Shown here one piece after another: positions 22,863 to 37,800 of a stretch of DNA of 64,000 nucleotides. This DNA is from Corbicula japonica (lineage: Eukaryota > Mollusca > Bivalvia > Venerida > Cyrenidae). Under the pieces are notes generated by a model. It was not told where the DNA came from and did no database searches. It saw only the letters and a program-made list of their open reading frames with translations. Numbering within the stretch: position 1 is the first letter of the stretch; every line of letters starts with the position of its first letter. A program made the translations under genes and the position numbers. The DNA lies in NCBI GenBank assembly GCA_038501625.1, contig JAZAYU010000002.1, forward strand, positions 17,970,053 to 18,034,052. Reading direction: 5' to 3'.

Positions 22863-25800
22863 TCCAACGACTAAAATGAAACATTTTCCATGATGGCAAC
22901 ACTTTATAAAGGTATTTTTCATTCTCCTATTTTTTGTGTTTTAAACCTGATACCTTTCAAACAATGAAATCTTTAATCTTGTTAGTAAACATACACAAGA
23001 ACTTTCTTACCATTTTATCAAAACGCATTTAAACCGCCATTTAAGCGATTGTGAAGATAATGACAACGCCCATTTCTCGTTTTTTTTCAGACTTGGTTGC
23101 AGTAACAGTTGTATTCCTCGCTATCATAACAGCATGCAGTAAGTTCAGGGCGCTCAAAGTTTTACAGCAGCTGTGTATTTGAATGAGTATCTTATTTTTA
23201 CTTTCCACTTAGATAATGTTCTTTGGTCATTTTAATTATTTTATTTCAACATCAAAGGAACTATAATGTCACCAACGAAATTTTAAGTCAGCTGTGAAAA
23301 CCGAAATATAGGTAAACACAAATGGAACTGCAAGACAATACCGACAAAAGTATAAGTCAACACCTTAGGAACTGTAAGCCAAGACCGTCAGAAATATAAG
23401 ACAACACCAACCGCATTAAAGTCAACTCCCGCGGAAGTACATGTACAAGTCAACACAAACGGAACTGTAATTTAATACCTACGGAACTTTAAATAAACGG
23501 AACTATAACTCAAACCCAACGAAATAATAAAATCAACACCAATATTTAAAAAAAAAATCAAATTCCAGTTGTTTTAATAATATCGTTTGCTTTATACTTT
23601 ATTCTGTACATCTTTTAAGGCGCTCTGGAGTGTTTCACATGCTCAAATGCCACTGCAGTGTCTGAATGCATGACAACACAAGTATGCGGAAATGGCGAGG
23701 TACATAATAATAATAATATACAAATATTTTGTTATAAAGACATTTAAAAATGGAAAGCATTGCTAAAGAACAAATATCTCCGTCCTCTGCAAGACATATA
23801 CTAAATTATTGTATTAAAACATTGTTAGAGCTATTTTAAAAACTCTGTAAATTTGTATGAGAATAATTAGATCGTTCATAGTTTTGTTATTCTTTTTTAT
23901 AAATTAAATGAAATTATAACACTATTATAAAACAACCATCTGATCGGCTTTATAGATCCAGTTTATACTAATATTCTTTTCCTTTCAGATATGTTTTGCA
24001 GAGTATATCCAAACTTCAAATGGCATTAGTTATACGTTTGGATGCCGAGCAGAAACGGTTTGTGTACATTTATACATATCATTTTATTCTTTTAAGGAAA
24101 CCATGATTCTGCAGAAAGCGAAATGTGTGTGCTAGGAGTGTGTGCTAGAAAATGGCTTCTCTCCGCCCATATGCTTAAGTCCCTATACTTTAATAAAGCT
24201 TTTAACAGAGATGCTGTCAAACAAGACAGGAATATGCTAATACCATCCAAATAATCAAACATCGCTATAAGAAGCTAGCATAAACCGTCATTAAAGATGT
24301 TGTTTAAAGGCGGTATAACCTAGTGTTCTATTTTCGTTAATTGTCGTGATCAGTTTGACAATGATCATATATGGGGCGCGACACGGGAAAATGTTCCTTC
24401 AGATAGTTGACGTTAATCTTTGAAATGACGTCATAAATTTGAACAGACGACATTATTTATTATGCATTTCGCGGTAAAAATACCATATTATTGTCAAAAT
24501 GTGTGACAAAATCACATTTAAGTTATAAGAAATCGATTTGTAGTTGTAAGTTCTTTCTAAATTTAGTAAAAACTAAAATATCACTAAAATGGCCGAAGAC
24601 ACCTTTTCCCATGGCGCGCACCATATTATCTCTTTCTCTCTACTTCTTTTTTTGTCTTCTGTAAGGCATGCGGGGCGGCCACACAGATGCCCATGAACAT
24701 GGTTGGACGTTCGGCGTCAGCCGGACCATGTTTAGAGTGTTGCAAGGAACACCACTGTAACCGGCACCTTTGTCAACACTCGTGTATGTATACCAATAGA
24801 AACACTTGTGTATCACAGCAAGCATTTATAATTAAATAGAAATAAAACACTTTAAAAGCTCTTATTTGTAGTTACCCCATATCAATTAAAACAATCATAA
24901 AAGATAACAGTGACAATGAATAATTGTTTCCAGACAAATAGTGTTTTTTTCAAACCATCTCCTGTCATAGGAAAGAAACGAAACTAGCATACATTGTAAA
25001 CAAATACCATGATAACAATTAGAACAGAAATTTAGGGTGATTGTACCCGTATTAAAAATAAACGCATTTCATATACTCATAAAATGTTTTTTTTTAAATA
25101 TTCTTTAAACTTTGTAATGTACATGATTCATTAAAATAGTTAAAATCAACGAATTTGAGTTAAAATAGAGTTTATTTTTTATTATAAAATGTTAAAAGTT
25201 TCAGCAATGGAGTGTTCAGATGGCACTGAACTAAGCTGTGTTACCCTGGATAAAATTCTGAATATTTGTTCTGATACACAACGCGCACTTACAGTATGTC
25301 GGCGATTTTGTGGACTTTGTTACTACAGTAAGAGTTTCGGTTATTTAACTTCCGTTTTAGTATTCAATATGGACTAAATTAATTCAATGCATGTTTAAAT
25401 ATATTAATTACATCTCATTTGGCCTTGTTTTTACTTTGAGTGCTGCTTTTAAATATTCGCAAATTATTGAAAACAAAAGTAAGGAGAATCAAGCATTGAG
25501 CGTCGAATAATACAGAAAGGCATTTTATATTTAATCAGCATGGTAAAAATCTTATCTCACACTGTCAGATTGACTGGACAATTTTACACGTTTTATCATC
25601 GATTCTGTATTACACATCACTACGGTGAACGTTTATTTAATAATTATTGATATCTTGTATTTATAAAATATTTAGCCGACGGTAATTGGTCCAGCTGGTC
25701 TGCGTGGTCAAACTGTGATGTCTCCTGCGGAAACGGATCACTTACCAGACTCAGAACATGTACCAGTCCGCCTCCGTCACCAGACGGAAATCCTTGTAAT

Positions 25801-28800
25801 GGACCTGATCATGAATCACAGACGTGTACCCTTCAACTATGTCCAGGTGATATTTAATTTCATCTACTTGTATCTTATTTATGCTCAAATTTCATATTTT
25901 TTACGTTTGTTTAAGCAGTATTGATTCATTCCTACATTTGACTCCGTTTAAAACATGAGTTGGAAACAGAAGTGTTCCATATTGAAAACATCTAACAGCC
26001 AGAATAATCTTAAAGTATAGATAAAAGATCATCATTAAGAAACATTTCGATGATCACACGTTTAGTTCACGGTGGCTGGGCCCAGTGGAGTCCCTGGGGA
26101 AGTTGTAGTGCAACGTGTGGTATTGGAATGCAGCGCAGAGACAGATCATGTTCGAATCCCTATCCAGACAGATTCGGTGACCATTGTTTCGGAGATTCCA
26201 GGGATGATAAATTATGTGTAGGTGCCATATGTCCAGGTGAGAAAATATTTACCGTAATGTAATTAATAGGCCTACTAGTTTTACATGCATGTTATCATTT
26301 TATTTGCGCCACTTCTCATTCTGCGGCGATAATCTGGTGTATTGCTGTTGATAAGAGGGTCGCTTCGTCTAAGATTTCAGAATAGCGTTTACTAAACTCT
26401 ACCAGTTAATATGCAGGTGCAAAAACTTCATTGAATTGTAGTTAAAGTGATGCTGAGTTCCCACTGCCGATCCGATCAACTCGATCATCCCGATCCCCTA
26501 AATGTCCCGATTGAGCCCGACCAAGCTCGACTAAAGGCGTATACACGGCTTCTTCTCGACCTTTAGTCGATCAAACAAGACCCCCACACGATTATTCACG
26601 ACTCCATCACGACGTCAACCCGACCATCTTACCGATTTCCGCCCAATCACCCCGACCTTTACAAGGCCTCAGCTCGACCTACTGGACCTGTGATCGATCG
26701 CTGCCAGATCTTCACCCGATCAGATCGACATGGTCGTATTCGGAAAGTAGAAGGTCGTGTACCGAAACTTTTTGAATAACTCGATCTTCTACTCGACCAA
26801 TACACGATCGCTCTCGAGCGCTTTTCGACCGCCTGGCTACTCGATCGAGTAGCTGACGAGTAGCAGTCTAGTTAATATGGACACCAGTTTGAAAAGAGGT
26901 CGAGTTGATCGGGTTGCGATCGGATAATACTCGAGTAGAAGTCGATATGATCGGGTACATATCGGGTAAAAGATGTCAATTCGATCAAACTAGATCGCTA
27001 CACGATTTCTTCTCGATCAACTCGATCTAATACTCGACCAATACACGATCGCTTCCCGAGCTCTTCTCGACCGCTTGGCTACTCGATCGCTACTCGAATA
27101 TTTTTGACATGTCAAAAAAAATTCGGGTAGGAAGCCCGAGTGATGCCGACCAAATTAGACCTTCCTGACAACTCCCGATCACTCATACCGACCGAGCCAG
27201 ACCAGTCACCCGATTGCTTGATCGGGCTTGATGTTGATCGGATCGGCAGTGGGAACTCAGCATAAGTGAGATTTATACCAATTTGCGATACATTTATTAA
27301 GATGTTAGCATATGCAGAGGAAGGCATTGACTCTAGATGTATCACAACATTCGAAAGAAAAATATTTCAGAATTTCTATAAGTGTTTTTTTTTAAAATAA
27401 CAACAGCTCAAAGCCAACGTCTTATTATGAAAGTTGCCAGGGAAATTACGGATACATATTAACTGATATCTTGCAATTTATGCTAAACAGTTACAGTCGG
27501 CGAATGGAAACAATTGTCATTCTGGACAACTTGCAGTGAATAACGCGATTCGGCACGCAATCTTAACTTTAACAAACCCAAACTATATGTCGGATCTGAA
27601 TTTTGCTCTGTATGTAGTACGTACAAGTTTTAGCTTTCCAAAAAGCTAGTCGGTCATTAGCAAATAAATTAATAGAATAAGTATGTATTCGTGCTTGCAT
27701 TTACTTTTAGACCAATGGAAATCAAGGATATGTCTAGTTTTCTATCGATCAATGTCAGATAGATTGTATCTGAAAAACTATTTGTTTCAAGTTTCAAGTA
27801 TATTTCCATTTACATTTTGCTGTATGTACAAAACATAAACAAGTGAACATTATATACATTGTACAATGCTGTTACTTTAAAGCATGCAAACACAGTTGAA
27901 CGGCTGATGTTTGATTTATTTAAACATGAAGAAGGCGTATACCAGTGTACCGGCAAAAGACATTAATATAAATAATCATGTCTCTAGTAGACGTAATTTA
28001 TTATTTTATTCAGGACGTGTATAAATAATGACGTTGTTAAAGCACCAGCGAATCGGATGAATATGTTATATAAACGCGAATGCTCAAAGAGGTACCATAG
28101 AACTTTCCACAGTCGATGCTTATTTGTACAGTGAGCAGAATTTTAAGAGATGCTTATAACATTCAATATTCATTACCAACATTCATAAAGCGTAGTTTTA
28201 GTTGGGTCAGCAGATCTCGTCAAAATTGAAGTTGACGAGCGTTAGAAGACAGTAAACAATAAATTAGGATGTTGATGCATGTATTATTTTCACTTGAGCT
28301 TTATGTGCTCATATCTTTTGTTTTTGTATGAACGATTTTCTTTGAAACTATTACAGAAACTCAAGAAGCACTATTGTATTTAAATTAATGTATCGTCAAA
28401 GAAATTGTCGTTTTGCCACTGTTTTGAAAATTCTTCACAATTTCTACTTTAAAGGCTGGTTTTGCATTGCTTGAAGTGTATTCTAGTAGATCACCCTAAC
28501 ATAGAAACGCTAGTGTTTTTGTTGTCTATCTTACTGTACTTGTCAAAATAATGTTATTGTTTAGTATCCGAAGACCGAGTCCAGATCCGTTATATTGCAT
28601 GTGTATGGGGAAGCAGACATTGGGGGTCAGGGGTATCCCCGGAAATCTTTTACAAGTTAAACTCAATTGGGGTTGCACCTGCGACGAGTCCAACCGTTCA
28701 CTATAGATCGCATGGATAGATGCGGTTTTAAGTGGGAAAAGGGGAATCAAAATAAATGAATACGTTTTTCGTTTATAATGCATATATTCAAGGGCAAGTT

Positions 28801-31800
28801 TTGAATATTATGGCGGCAGAATTTTTGTATCATAAATTAAAAAGTTAAAGTTTAAATGATAAAAATACAGAGGCACGTATAGAATGGTTACCAAGTTTCT
28901 ATTTTAAAACAATCGTTAAAGTTTTTTTTCTTAAAATAGATGAAAAAAGTCACTTTGAAAACCATCGAAGACGAAAAATATGAAAATATTGCAGGCTCGG
29001 TTTCATTGAGCCTGTTAAAGACTTTTATGCATTTAAAAAACATAAAATACCGAAACATAATAAGTGCTCCAACTTGGATATCAAAAGGACATGGAAATAG
29101 ATAGATCTCAAAAACAGGGCAGTTTTTGCGCACACGCTCAAAACTAGGCACTTTATGCAAATCTTTGAGAAAGAGCATTGTATATCAATGTCCCTCTGAA
29201 TGAGTAATTGCGAATAAAAGATAAAATGTAATGTTCATAACTAATGAAGACATAGGTAGTCATCAAACCAACTAGGTTTAAACGCTCGCAGCTCGGGTTT
29301 TAACATTCCAATAGTGCGCTCGGGAAATGCAAAATTATGAGGTTGGTTAGCCGATAACAACTACATTTGTAATTATGAATTGAAATGATTTTTCAACATA
29401 CTTGACCAACGAAGTACTTGTCAATATAAGACACCAAAACTGAGGTAACGTGTCGCCATTTATCCTATAAATTGATATTAAACAAGTTCAATTAACAAAA
29501 TCATTATTGATACTACCACGCTGAACGTGAAATCATAAAGTGCAATTAACCTCCTGTGGCCATCCTAGTCGTTAATCTCTGTCGTCCGCAGCTATTTGAG
29601 CGTATTGATGACTGTCTTTTAGCGTACCGCCGCCCCATTGACTACGCTTGTGATATTAGATAAAAATTATTGCCCATGCTGATCTCCTATGTTTACTTTA
29701 AACAATGGTCATGCTACATTCGCAAGCAATCAAACATCAGCCTCTACACTATCCTTTTGCATGCGTCTTAGGAACAGGTGGCATAGTCTAAATTACCCGT
29801 TCTGGACCGTGAGTCACTGTTAACCGGTGTCCAGGCTAAAGAGCTCAAGTTTGGTAGATTATAATATGTCGGTCATCAGGATGACCGACAATAACCCCAG
29901 TTACACAGAGCCATCGGTGATCGGTAGTTTGTTTAGCCAAATTATGGAATGAACCGATGACAAAGGATTTACCACCGATATCAACTAGTTGACACCTGTT
30001 TGCCACCTATCAATTGCTGTTGGGGGAAAGATGAAATTCGTAGGTGAAACACTACCGATTGGGATTTTAGGCATGTTTAAAATTCTCCATCGGTGAAAAT
30101 ATTGTACAAAAATCGATCGACAACTTGTCTACAACTGATCATCACCGATCGACATCCTGTCTAAAACCGGTATCACCGATCGACAACCTGTCTACAACCG
30201 ATATCTCCGATGGGCCACCGATAGGCAACCGATCAACTTATACAGTCACCACCGATAGAAAAAAAGATGAGAATTAAAGTGTATCAGCAAGACATGAAAT
30301 ATTTTTTTAACCAATCGAACACTCGTCAATCACCGATAGCTGTTTACACAGAAGAACAGAAATAAAATAACGCATGACAAAACCGTTTAAAACAACGAGT
30401 AACTTAAAATAAAATAACCAATTGGGCACCGATCGGCTGTGTAACTGGGGCCATCCTGATTGTTATATCTATGAATGTCCAAATGTGAAAATAGTTTGTT
30501 AATTGTCAGATCTATTGCGAATAACTATATCCTACGAATACGCAATTTAAATTCCAAAAGTCACGACTGGCGGATGGAGTTTATGGTCATCCTGGACAAC
30601 TTGCAGTCAGTCATGCGATTCTGGAATGCAGACACGCGGTCGAAACTGTGATAATCCCAAACCATCGGTCGGAGGGGAATTTTGCTCCGGGATTCCGTTT
30701 GAAATATCTGCTTGTAATGTCCAGAAATGCCCAGGTAAGTGATGTAAGATGGCGCATGATAAATGAGGCCTGTTGAACATACAAAGTAATGGATTAGTTA
30801 CAGTTAATGTTGATTATATGCAGTAATAGCAATTATGCAGCTATGCAATTTTAAATGTCAATAATTCTAACATTTGCATTCTGTAGTTTGCCTTAAAGTT
30901 CATAGAAAAATAAAGGTAGGGACCGATGGTAAATTGATTTGTTTTTCTTCGATTAATATAAAATTCACTAATGTTCTAACTACACCGATCATGAAATTGT
31001 AATTTCTCCACATGGGCTGAAAGGGCAGTCTTTAAATTTGAAATAAAATGAATAATTTTTAATTCTTTTTATGAATTTGCCATTCAAATCCCCTCTTGCG
31101 ATAATAAACGCAGGGCATTCAATCAAGGTAAGGGTAAAACCCAAAGTCACAAAATCGACCTAGCTTCGTAAAGAGGATGACACACCCAAATTGCTGAAAT
31201 AAAGCTGTAAAACAAATTTACAACCGCATTATTACAGAATTGCATAAATCGAATTATTTAAGATCCTAACTATGTTAATAAAGAAAAAATGAATTTTCGT
31301 TAACGGAGAATAAACCCGCTGCCGACGATATTGTGACTTTTGTTTTTACCTCTATCTTGCTTAAATGTCAGTGGTTTCCAAACTCACGTAGATAATTCAA
31401 TGATTATTTCATAAAAAGAAGTGAAAATGATTTTTCTAATTATACTTGTGAAAAGTAAACGCCGAATCACAGTTGAGAAATTGAAAAAATATGATTGGTG
31501 TAGTTAGAACATTGGTTAAGTGTTGGTTTAAGGAAAAGAAACTTTATCATTTATGAATCAGTGATGAAGTTTTATCTGGCATTGAAAAACATATCATGTT
31601 ACTATTGCACAATTAATGAATATTTCTCTGTCTTCATGTAATATTCTAATTCCACTTACTTGATATTAGAATATATCAAAATAATAGTATCGCAATATTA
31701 AAACATGCATAAGTTTTTAATAACTATCTTTGTTGTTACAGTGATTGACGGCGGGTGGAGTGCTTGGTCGACGTGGTCAACTTGCACAGCCACGTGTAAC

Positions 31801-34800
31801 GGAGGTTTTTACACCCGTAATCGAGACTGCAACAATCCTTTTCCGTCTGCCGGAGGAAAACCGTGCGTTGGGAAGCCATACGAAATTTCTGCTTGTAACT
31901 CTCAGATATGTCCAGGTAGGTTTAACACGTATTAAAATAAAGAGAATCAGCAGTCACCAATTTCTTTTCATAAAAGAGAGATTTGTTGTTAGTTGTTTTA
32001 GATATGTTTACAACGATGTATCATTTTTATAACGTCAGATTTTGTGCTTTGTTTTGATGTAGATATGTTAGAACATATTATTTATTATTCAATCGAAGAG
32101 TAGTAGAGTGTAATCTTTTTACTCTGGCTGTTTAACTCTACAAAGATATTAGGTACAAAAATTGGTGTCAGACGTTTTTTTAAATTCTTATTTTAAATTT
32201 GAAAGTCACGAATGGTGGATGGAGTTTATGGTCATCATGGACAGCTTGCAGTCAGTCATGCGATTTTGGTATGCATACACGCAGTCGAAACTGTAATAAT
32301 CCCAAACCATCTGTCGGAGGGGAATTTTGCTCCGGAAGTCCGTTTGATGTGTCTGGTTGTAATGTCCAGAAATGCCCAAGTAAGTGATCAAAATTTAAAA
32401 TGCCACAAGATAAACGAGGCATGTTTAACTTACGAAATGAGTATTTACAAAAAGTGCTCAGTTAATGATTAGCAATTATACAGTTTGGCAATATTTAATA
32501 TGACACATCGCTAACATTGTTGTCCGGCAGTTTCTCTTCAAATGTTTATATGTTTTCTCTGTAGTGTAGATTAAGTCAGGAAATGAAACTTAATCGTTAA
32601 TCTTCAGTGTTAAAATTTTACATGGTATTGCAAATAAAAATTAAACTATAAATCTGGTCATGTCAACATCACTTACTTTATTAGTTAAATTTGGGTTGTA
32701 ATCTTCATGCAATTACAAATTCATCGAAATGATATGAGGATGTACGAACTTCATCTCTTACAAAATGATAAATGAGGTCCCAAATATTAAACACCGAATG
32801 TTGCAGTATTATCATAATTGTTACAGTGATTGATGGTGGATGGAGTGCTTGGTCGACGTGGTCAGCCTGCACAGCCACGTGTAACGGCGGGTTATACCAT
32901 CGCCATCGAGACTGCAGCAATCCATTTCCGTATGCCGGTGGAAAACCGTGCGTTGGGAAGCCATATGAAATTGCTGCTTGTAACTCTCAGACCTGTCAAG
33001 GTAAATAAAAAAGTATCGAACTCTATGCAGTGGTCTCTTACTTTTTCTTCGAAAACAGATAGAACAGTTCCCACTAACGTAGAATAAAGTCGTACATTTA
33101 TAATAATAAATTGTAATTTTTGATTCTGGCTGTTTGTTCAGTAAGAATGTCATATATTACCTACCGTTTAACTAACGTTTATCTTGGAATATCTATGTAC
33201 AAGGGATGAATAAAGCCACAAAAGGTATAAAAGGTTTTCAAATAGAAATTATAAAATGCCAAAACAACAAACGTTTTGGTCGATATAGGTGACACTTTAA
33301 AGAAGTATACATTTTTATATTTTTAGGCATTTTCTCTATCAACTAACGATTTTTCCACACCGTGCAATCACTTCCACATTATTAACGAGATTCAGCTAAC
33401 CAGTTTGACTAAAAACACATTTGCAAGAGATAATAAAACCTAATTAATAAAGAGCTTTTTCATATAGATGGTTCTTACAATAATTATACTTTATGAACCT
33501 GTCAAGACCTGATCGAGTTGCTCATTTTCTTACTGAATAATATTTACGTTTGATATGGTAGATCTATTTTTAAACACGTTCTAAGTATTCCTATGGGAAA
33601 TAATTCGAGGGCTTAGTGCGAAACTATTTTATCTGCATTTTTGAAAACTTTTCAGGAGAAGCAAAAAACTGTTTTATTTTGTTAAAACTAAATAAAACTT
33701 AAAGTTATCCACAAATGTTTTCATCTTTAATGTTTACACATAGCCAGGTGTAAATTTTCAAAAACTATTTATAGGAAAAAGTTATTTTACTGAAAATGTC
33801 AAATAGAATATTTTCGCGCTGAAAAATGGTTCTACTCGACTATAAAACTTGGTGCGAAACTATTCTATGTGAAAAAAATCTTTCTTTTAACAATTTATTG
33901 AATTATTTTATGTAAATCTGAGTTAGTTAATTATATTTCTGTAATAATTTGAAAATATGTCACATAGAATAGTTTCGTACTGAATTTTAAGTGGCATGTC
34001 TTGTTTTTTTTTCAGTGTGAATCTATTCTATGTAACACTGATGTGATTCTTTTACAGTATTTTTTGACAAATTATTACCATTAAAATGTGATAAGATGTG
34101 ATAAGATGTTATAATGTTGTTTTTAAATGAAAAAGTTTATTAAGGTAACGTAAATTTGAAGCAATTTTTTTTATTTGGATTTTTTTCATTTTTTCATTTT
34201 TTTTTTGTTTATAATAAAATCCTAACATCAGTTGTATATTATGCTCAATACCAAAGATAGTAGACATGTTTTTTTTTTAGATCTTTCACATTTAAATAGA
34301 ATGTTCAAGATCATTGGTGTGCGACTCATATTCTTGGTAATACTGTGATGGATTGATACAAGCAAAAGAAAGACTTGCCATGATCAATGCCTTTATTTAA
34401 AAACCAAGGGTGTAATTTAAAGCCATACACAGTATGTGTAAATAATCTAAACATTTTTTTAAAATCCAAAATAGCCTTATGCAGAGAAGGAGAGTAAAAT
34501 AATGTACAGATTCAAAAAATGACATTATCTTCAATTGACCTTATACTTCATGGATATATGGCTTATACCCCATGTCCTACCACTGTAGACCCAGATCAGA
34601 CAACATATCAATGCTGTCACATCTAGGTGTACAAATCGCCCATTGCTTAACCTTGAATGAAAAGCGACCGGTGTTTACAATGCAAGAAACAGAAAATTGT
34701 GACATGTCGATTTTGAATAAACGGATGTCGGCGAATTTAACGCTTGTTGGAAATAGATCAAAGCTTGTTAACGGTTGTCGGGCGCGACAACCGTTATGAT

Positions 34801-37800
34801 AGCTGGGGAGAACACTGGGGCCCGGTCCGGTCCTTTAAAGCCGAGCAAAATCTCGATCCACAACTACTCCAACCTAACCAAAATGGCAACCCACGCTATC
34901 TCCCGCTTGTCACGTGACTGATTTGTTTTTAATCGTTCTTTTAATATCCTTTCATAGTTGTTCGAACAACAACATTAAATTGTTTTCTTGTTTTTATTTG
35001 TAGCATTATCTTTCAAAGTTCGCATTCCTTCTCGAAATATTTGTATTTAATTAAAATGCACTACTTTTTATGCCACACAACTACGAAATCTTTCAGGCGT
35101 AACTAAACTACTCATGCATATCCAGTTGCATGTTCACTGCCGTATCTGGTCGTGATTTCACTCTACATTTGTTAGCTGGCGTTTTGGCATGGATGCTCCA
35201 AAATTACACGGAAACTTACTATCAATCGCTCAGCATTCGTGGAATGGTGTGCTGCATTGTGCTTCACACTTGTGCAGAACATTTCGGCCTGCTCTCGCGG
35301 TGACCACAAAACCCCACTTACATGATACGCTATCGTGGTCGCAATGATACACCCGAAGTTAACGACGGCGCATCGCAGTGTTCACGGCATCGTTACTTAA
35401 GACTGGCGCATGCGCCAGTCTAAAAATCATCTCAATCACTTGAGATAATATAATTACGACAGGTGCCCAACTTGTTTTTTAACAAAAAGAAAACACCATC
35501 AATTTCATACCTGAACCATATTTATTGTAGCAAAAGCTCAATAGGTGACACATGAGAGTTGTAAATTATCCTACAATGCTTTGATCATGATTTTAAAGTA
35601 TCGTTTATCGTTTTCTGGTCCAGTTTATGCCACTCGTCCTTGAGTGCATTTTTGATACCAATTAGGGTGTTTATTTGCCGCTTCTGCAGACAACGTTTAA
35701 GCACACCCCAGAAATCAAAGTACATTGGCGCAGCATCAGGTGACTTTGCCATACACCTCGGGAGTAATGAAGTTAATTTGTCGGTCTTTGAGAAAGGGTA
35801 ACGTGTTTTTAGATCTATGGCTAGACGCACTGTCCTGGTGAAATGTCACGGCTTTTGCCCCCCCCCCCCTCTGAAAATGGTATTGGGATATCTTTCTCCA
35901 AAAACGGCCTTAGCACTTTGTTGATATAATATTCAGAATTCACTTTAAATTTGTACCTTTATCACTAGTACGAATTTCCGTCTTTCTTCTAAATAATTTA
36001 TCAGCTAATGTCATTAAGGCGGTGGCAAAAGCTTCGCGTTTGACAAATTTTAGTTTGATTCCAAGATTTTCACCATTTATGATGTAGCAGGCATTTATTC
36101 GCCCATTACTTCCGCAAAAGTTAAACATTGCCTCGTCTGAAGTGACAAACTTTTTCCACTGGTTGCACTTGAGTTTCAGAAACAACTTCCAAGATCTGGC
36201 CCTGTGCTCCTTATTTTGCGCCATGTTAAGTTATTTGGCTTTCAGTGTTTTAATAATAAAATGTTGTTTTAGTTCCCTTAGACACTTCAAATTTTGAAGC
36301 CATTTCTCTTTCAGTAGGAGGGTTAATATTAGTGATCATACAACCAACCTTCCGTATGAGGTCGGCTGTAGCTGCCGTAGGCCGTTTTTTAATGTTCGCG
36401 CTGTAACATAAGGAGAAGTCGCACTCAATTGTTATTCTATTCCACAGCGAATATTCTTTATTGAGCCCAAAGAAATGGTATAACCAATGGCTTTAAGCTC
36501 TTTCTGAATACAACTGCACCTGTAATTAGTCCTCAAAAGTCCTAAAACTATACCCTCAACTTTGTCATTATTTTTATTACGTACCATGCTGACAATCAAT
36601 TTTAACTATGTGAACATGAATGTATATGCTAAACACACACCCGAAACATATAAATGTTCGGCTTACTGGTGCATGTACTTCACAGTGCACAGGTTTCGTT
36701 TGTTCAAAAATAAGTTGGGCACCTCTCGTATAATGATTATTAAATCACTATGATTAATCTCTTTAAATTAAAAATAACTGACATGTAAATAACTTAACTA
36801 ACGGCTTGCTTTTGTGTTTGATATTTTCCACTGTTACATAAAAAAATAATTGAAAATAATACACATGCTTCTTATCAACTCGGTATGAGCGCTTGGACTG
36901 CTAGACACAGACAGACCGGAAAGTTTGGTCTGGATCAGAGCCTACTGCTACTATTAGCAGCTTGTCGGTTATTTGTAATATCACTCAAAATCCTTGTTCC
37001 ATTTCTACCTGTTCTTGAAATGAAAACAAACATAAATTTTGAAAAAAGTGCTTTTCTGTTATCAATGGTATTAATATGAAACTAAGGTAACACTAATTAA
37101 ATATTTTGATAAAGAAGATAAAGAAGTATCCCAGCAAAACATTTAGATGCATGACCGTTCAGATTTATTTCTTTAAAACATCTTGTCATAATTATTTATA
37201 AATGAATTGGCTATTAAACACAAACAAAATTCCATGGAATAGAAAAATATGAACACACAAGAAATCTTAAATCACTTTTTGTTTTATAAGTTTACCAAAC
37301 TGTTTGTTCAAAAATCACTAAAACATTTTATTGCAAATCCAGTCACTTCAGTATTGAAGGTCAGTTAATACTAATTGCAAAATATGAAAATGATTTAATG
37401 CATTTCCTTCAGAATATAGACCAATTTAAATATTAATAAACAGAAAGTGAAAACTATTAGAAACAGTAACAAAAAAGGAATGGAGCGGGGTGGAATGATC
37501 ATTTGGAGCACATCATTAGGGTCAAAAGAATTGGAATGCAATAGAAGTGGAAACGGATTCGAAATGGAGTTGTTAAAAGTGATAAGCTGATACAGCAGGA
37601 AACCAACCAGAGCAGAATCAGCAAAAAATGATCATTTCAGAATTTCTAGTACTGTTTATCTAGAAAAAGTACTTTAACTGAAGTTTTATTGATTGGTACA
37701 TATAACTTTAATAGTCAGACATAAATAAGGCTCATGGAATATAAGCTGAGTGTCTTTTCTAACATACTACCATTGTTCTACCATACTACCATTGTTAATT

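Noticed and set aside
32705..33153. Minus-strand open frames over the TSP1 exon
   Set aside because: They are antisense shadows of the exon at 32827-33000, which has splice sites and domain motifs on the + strand.
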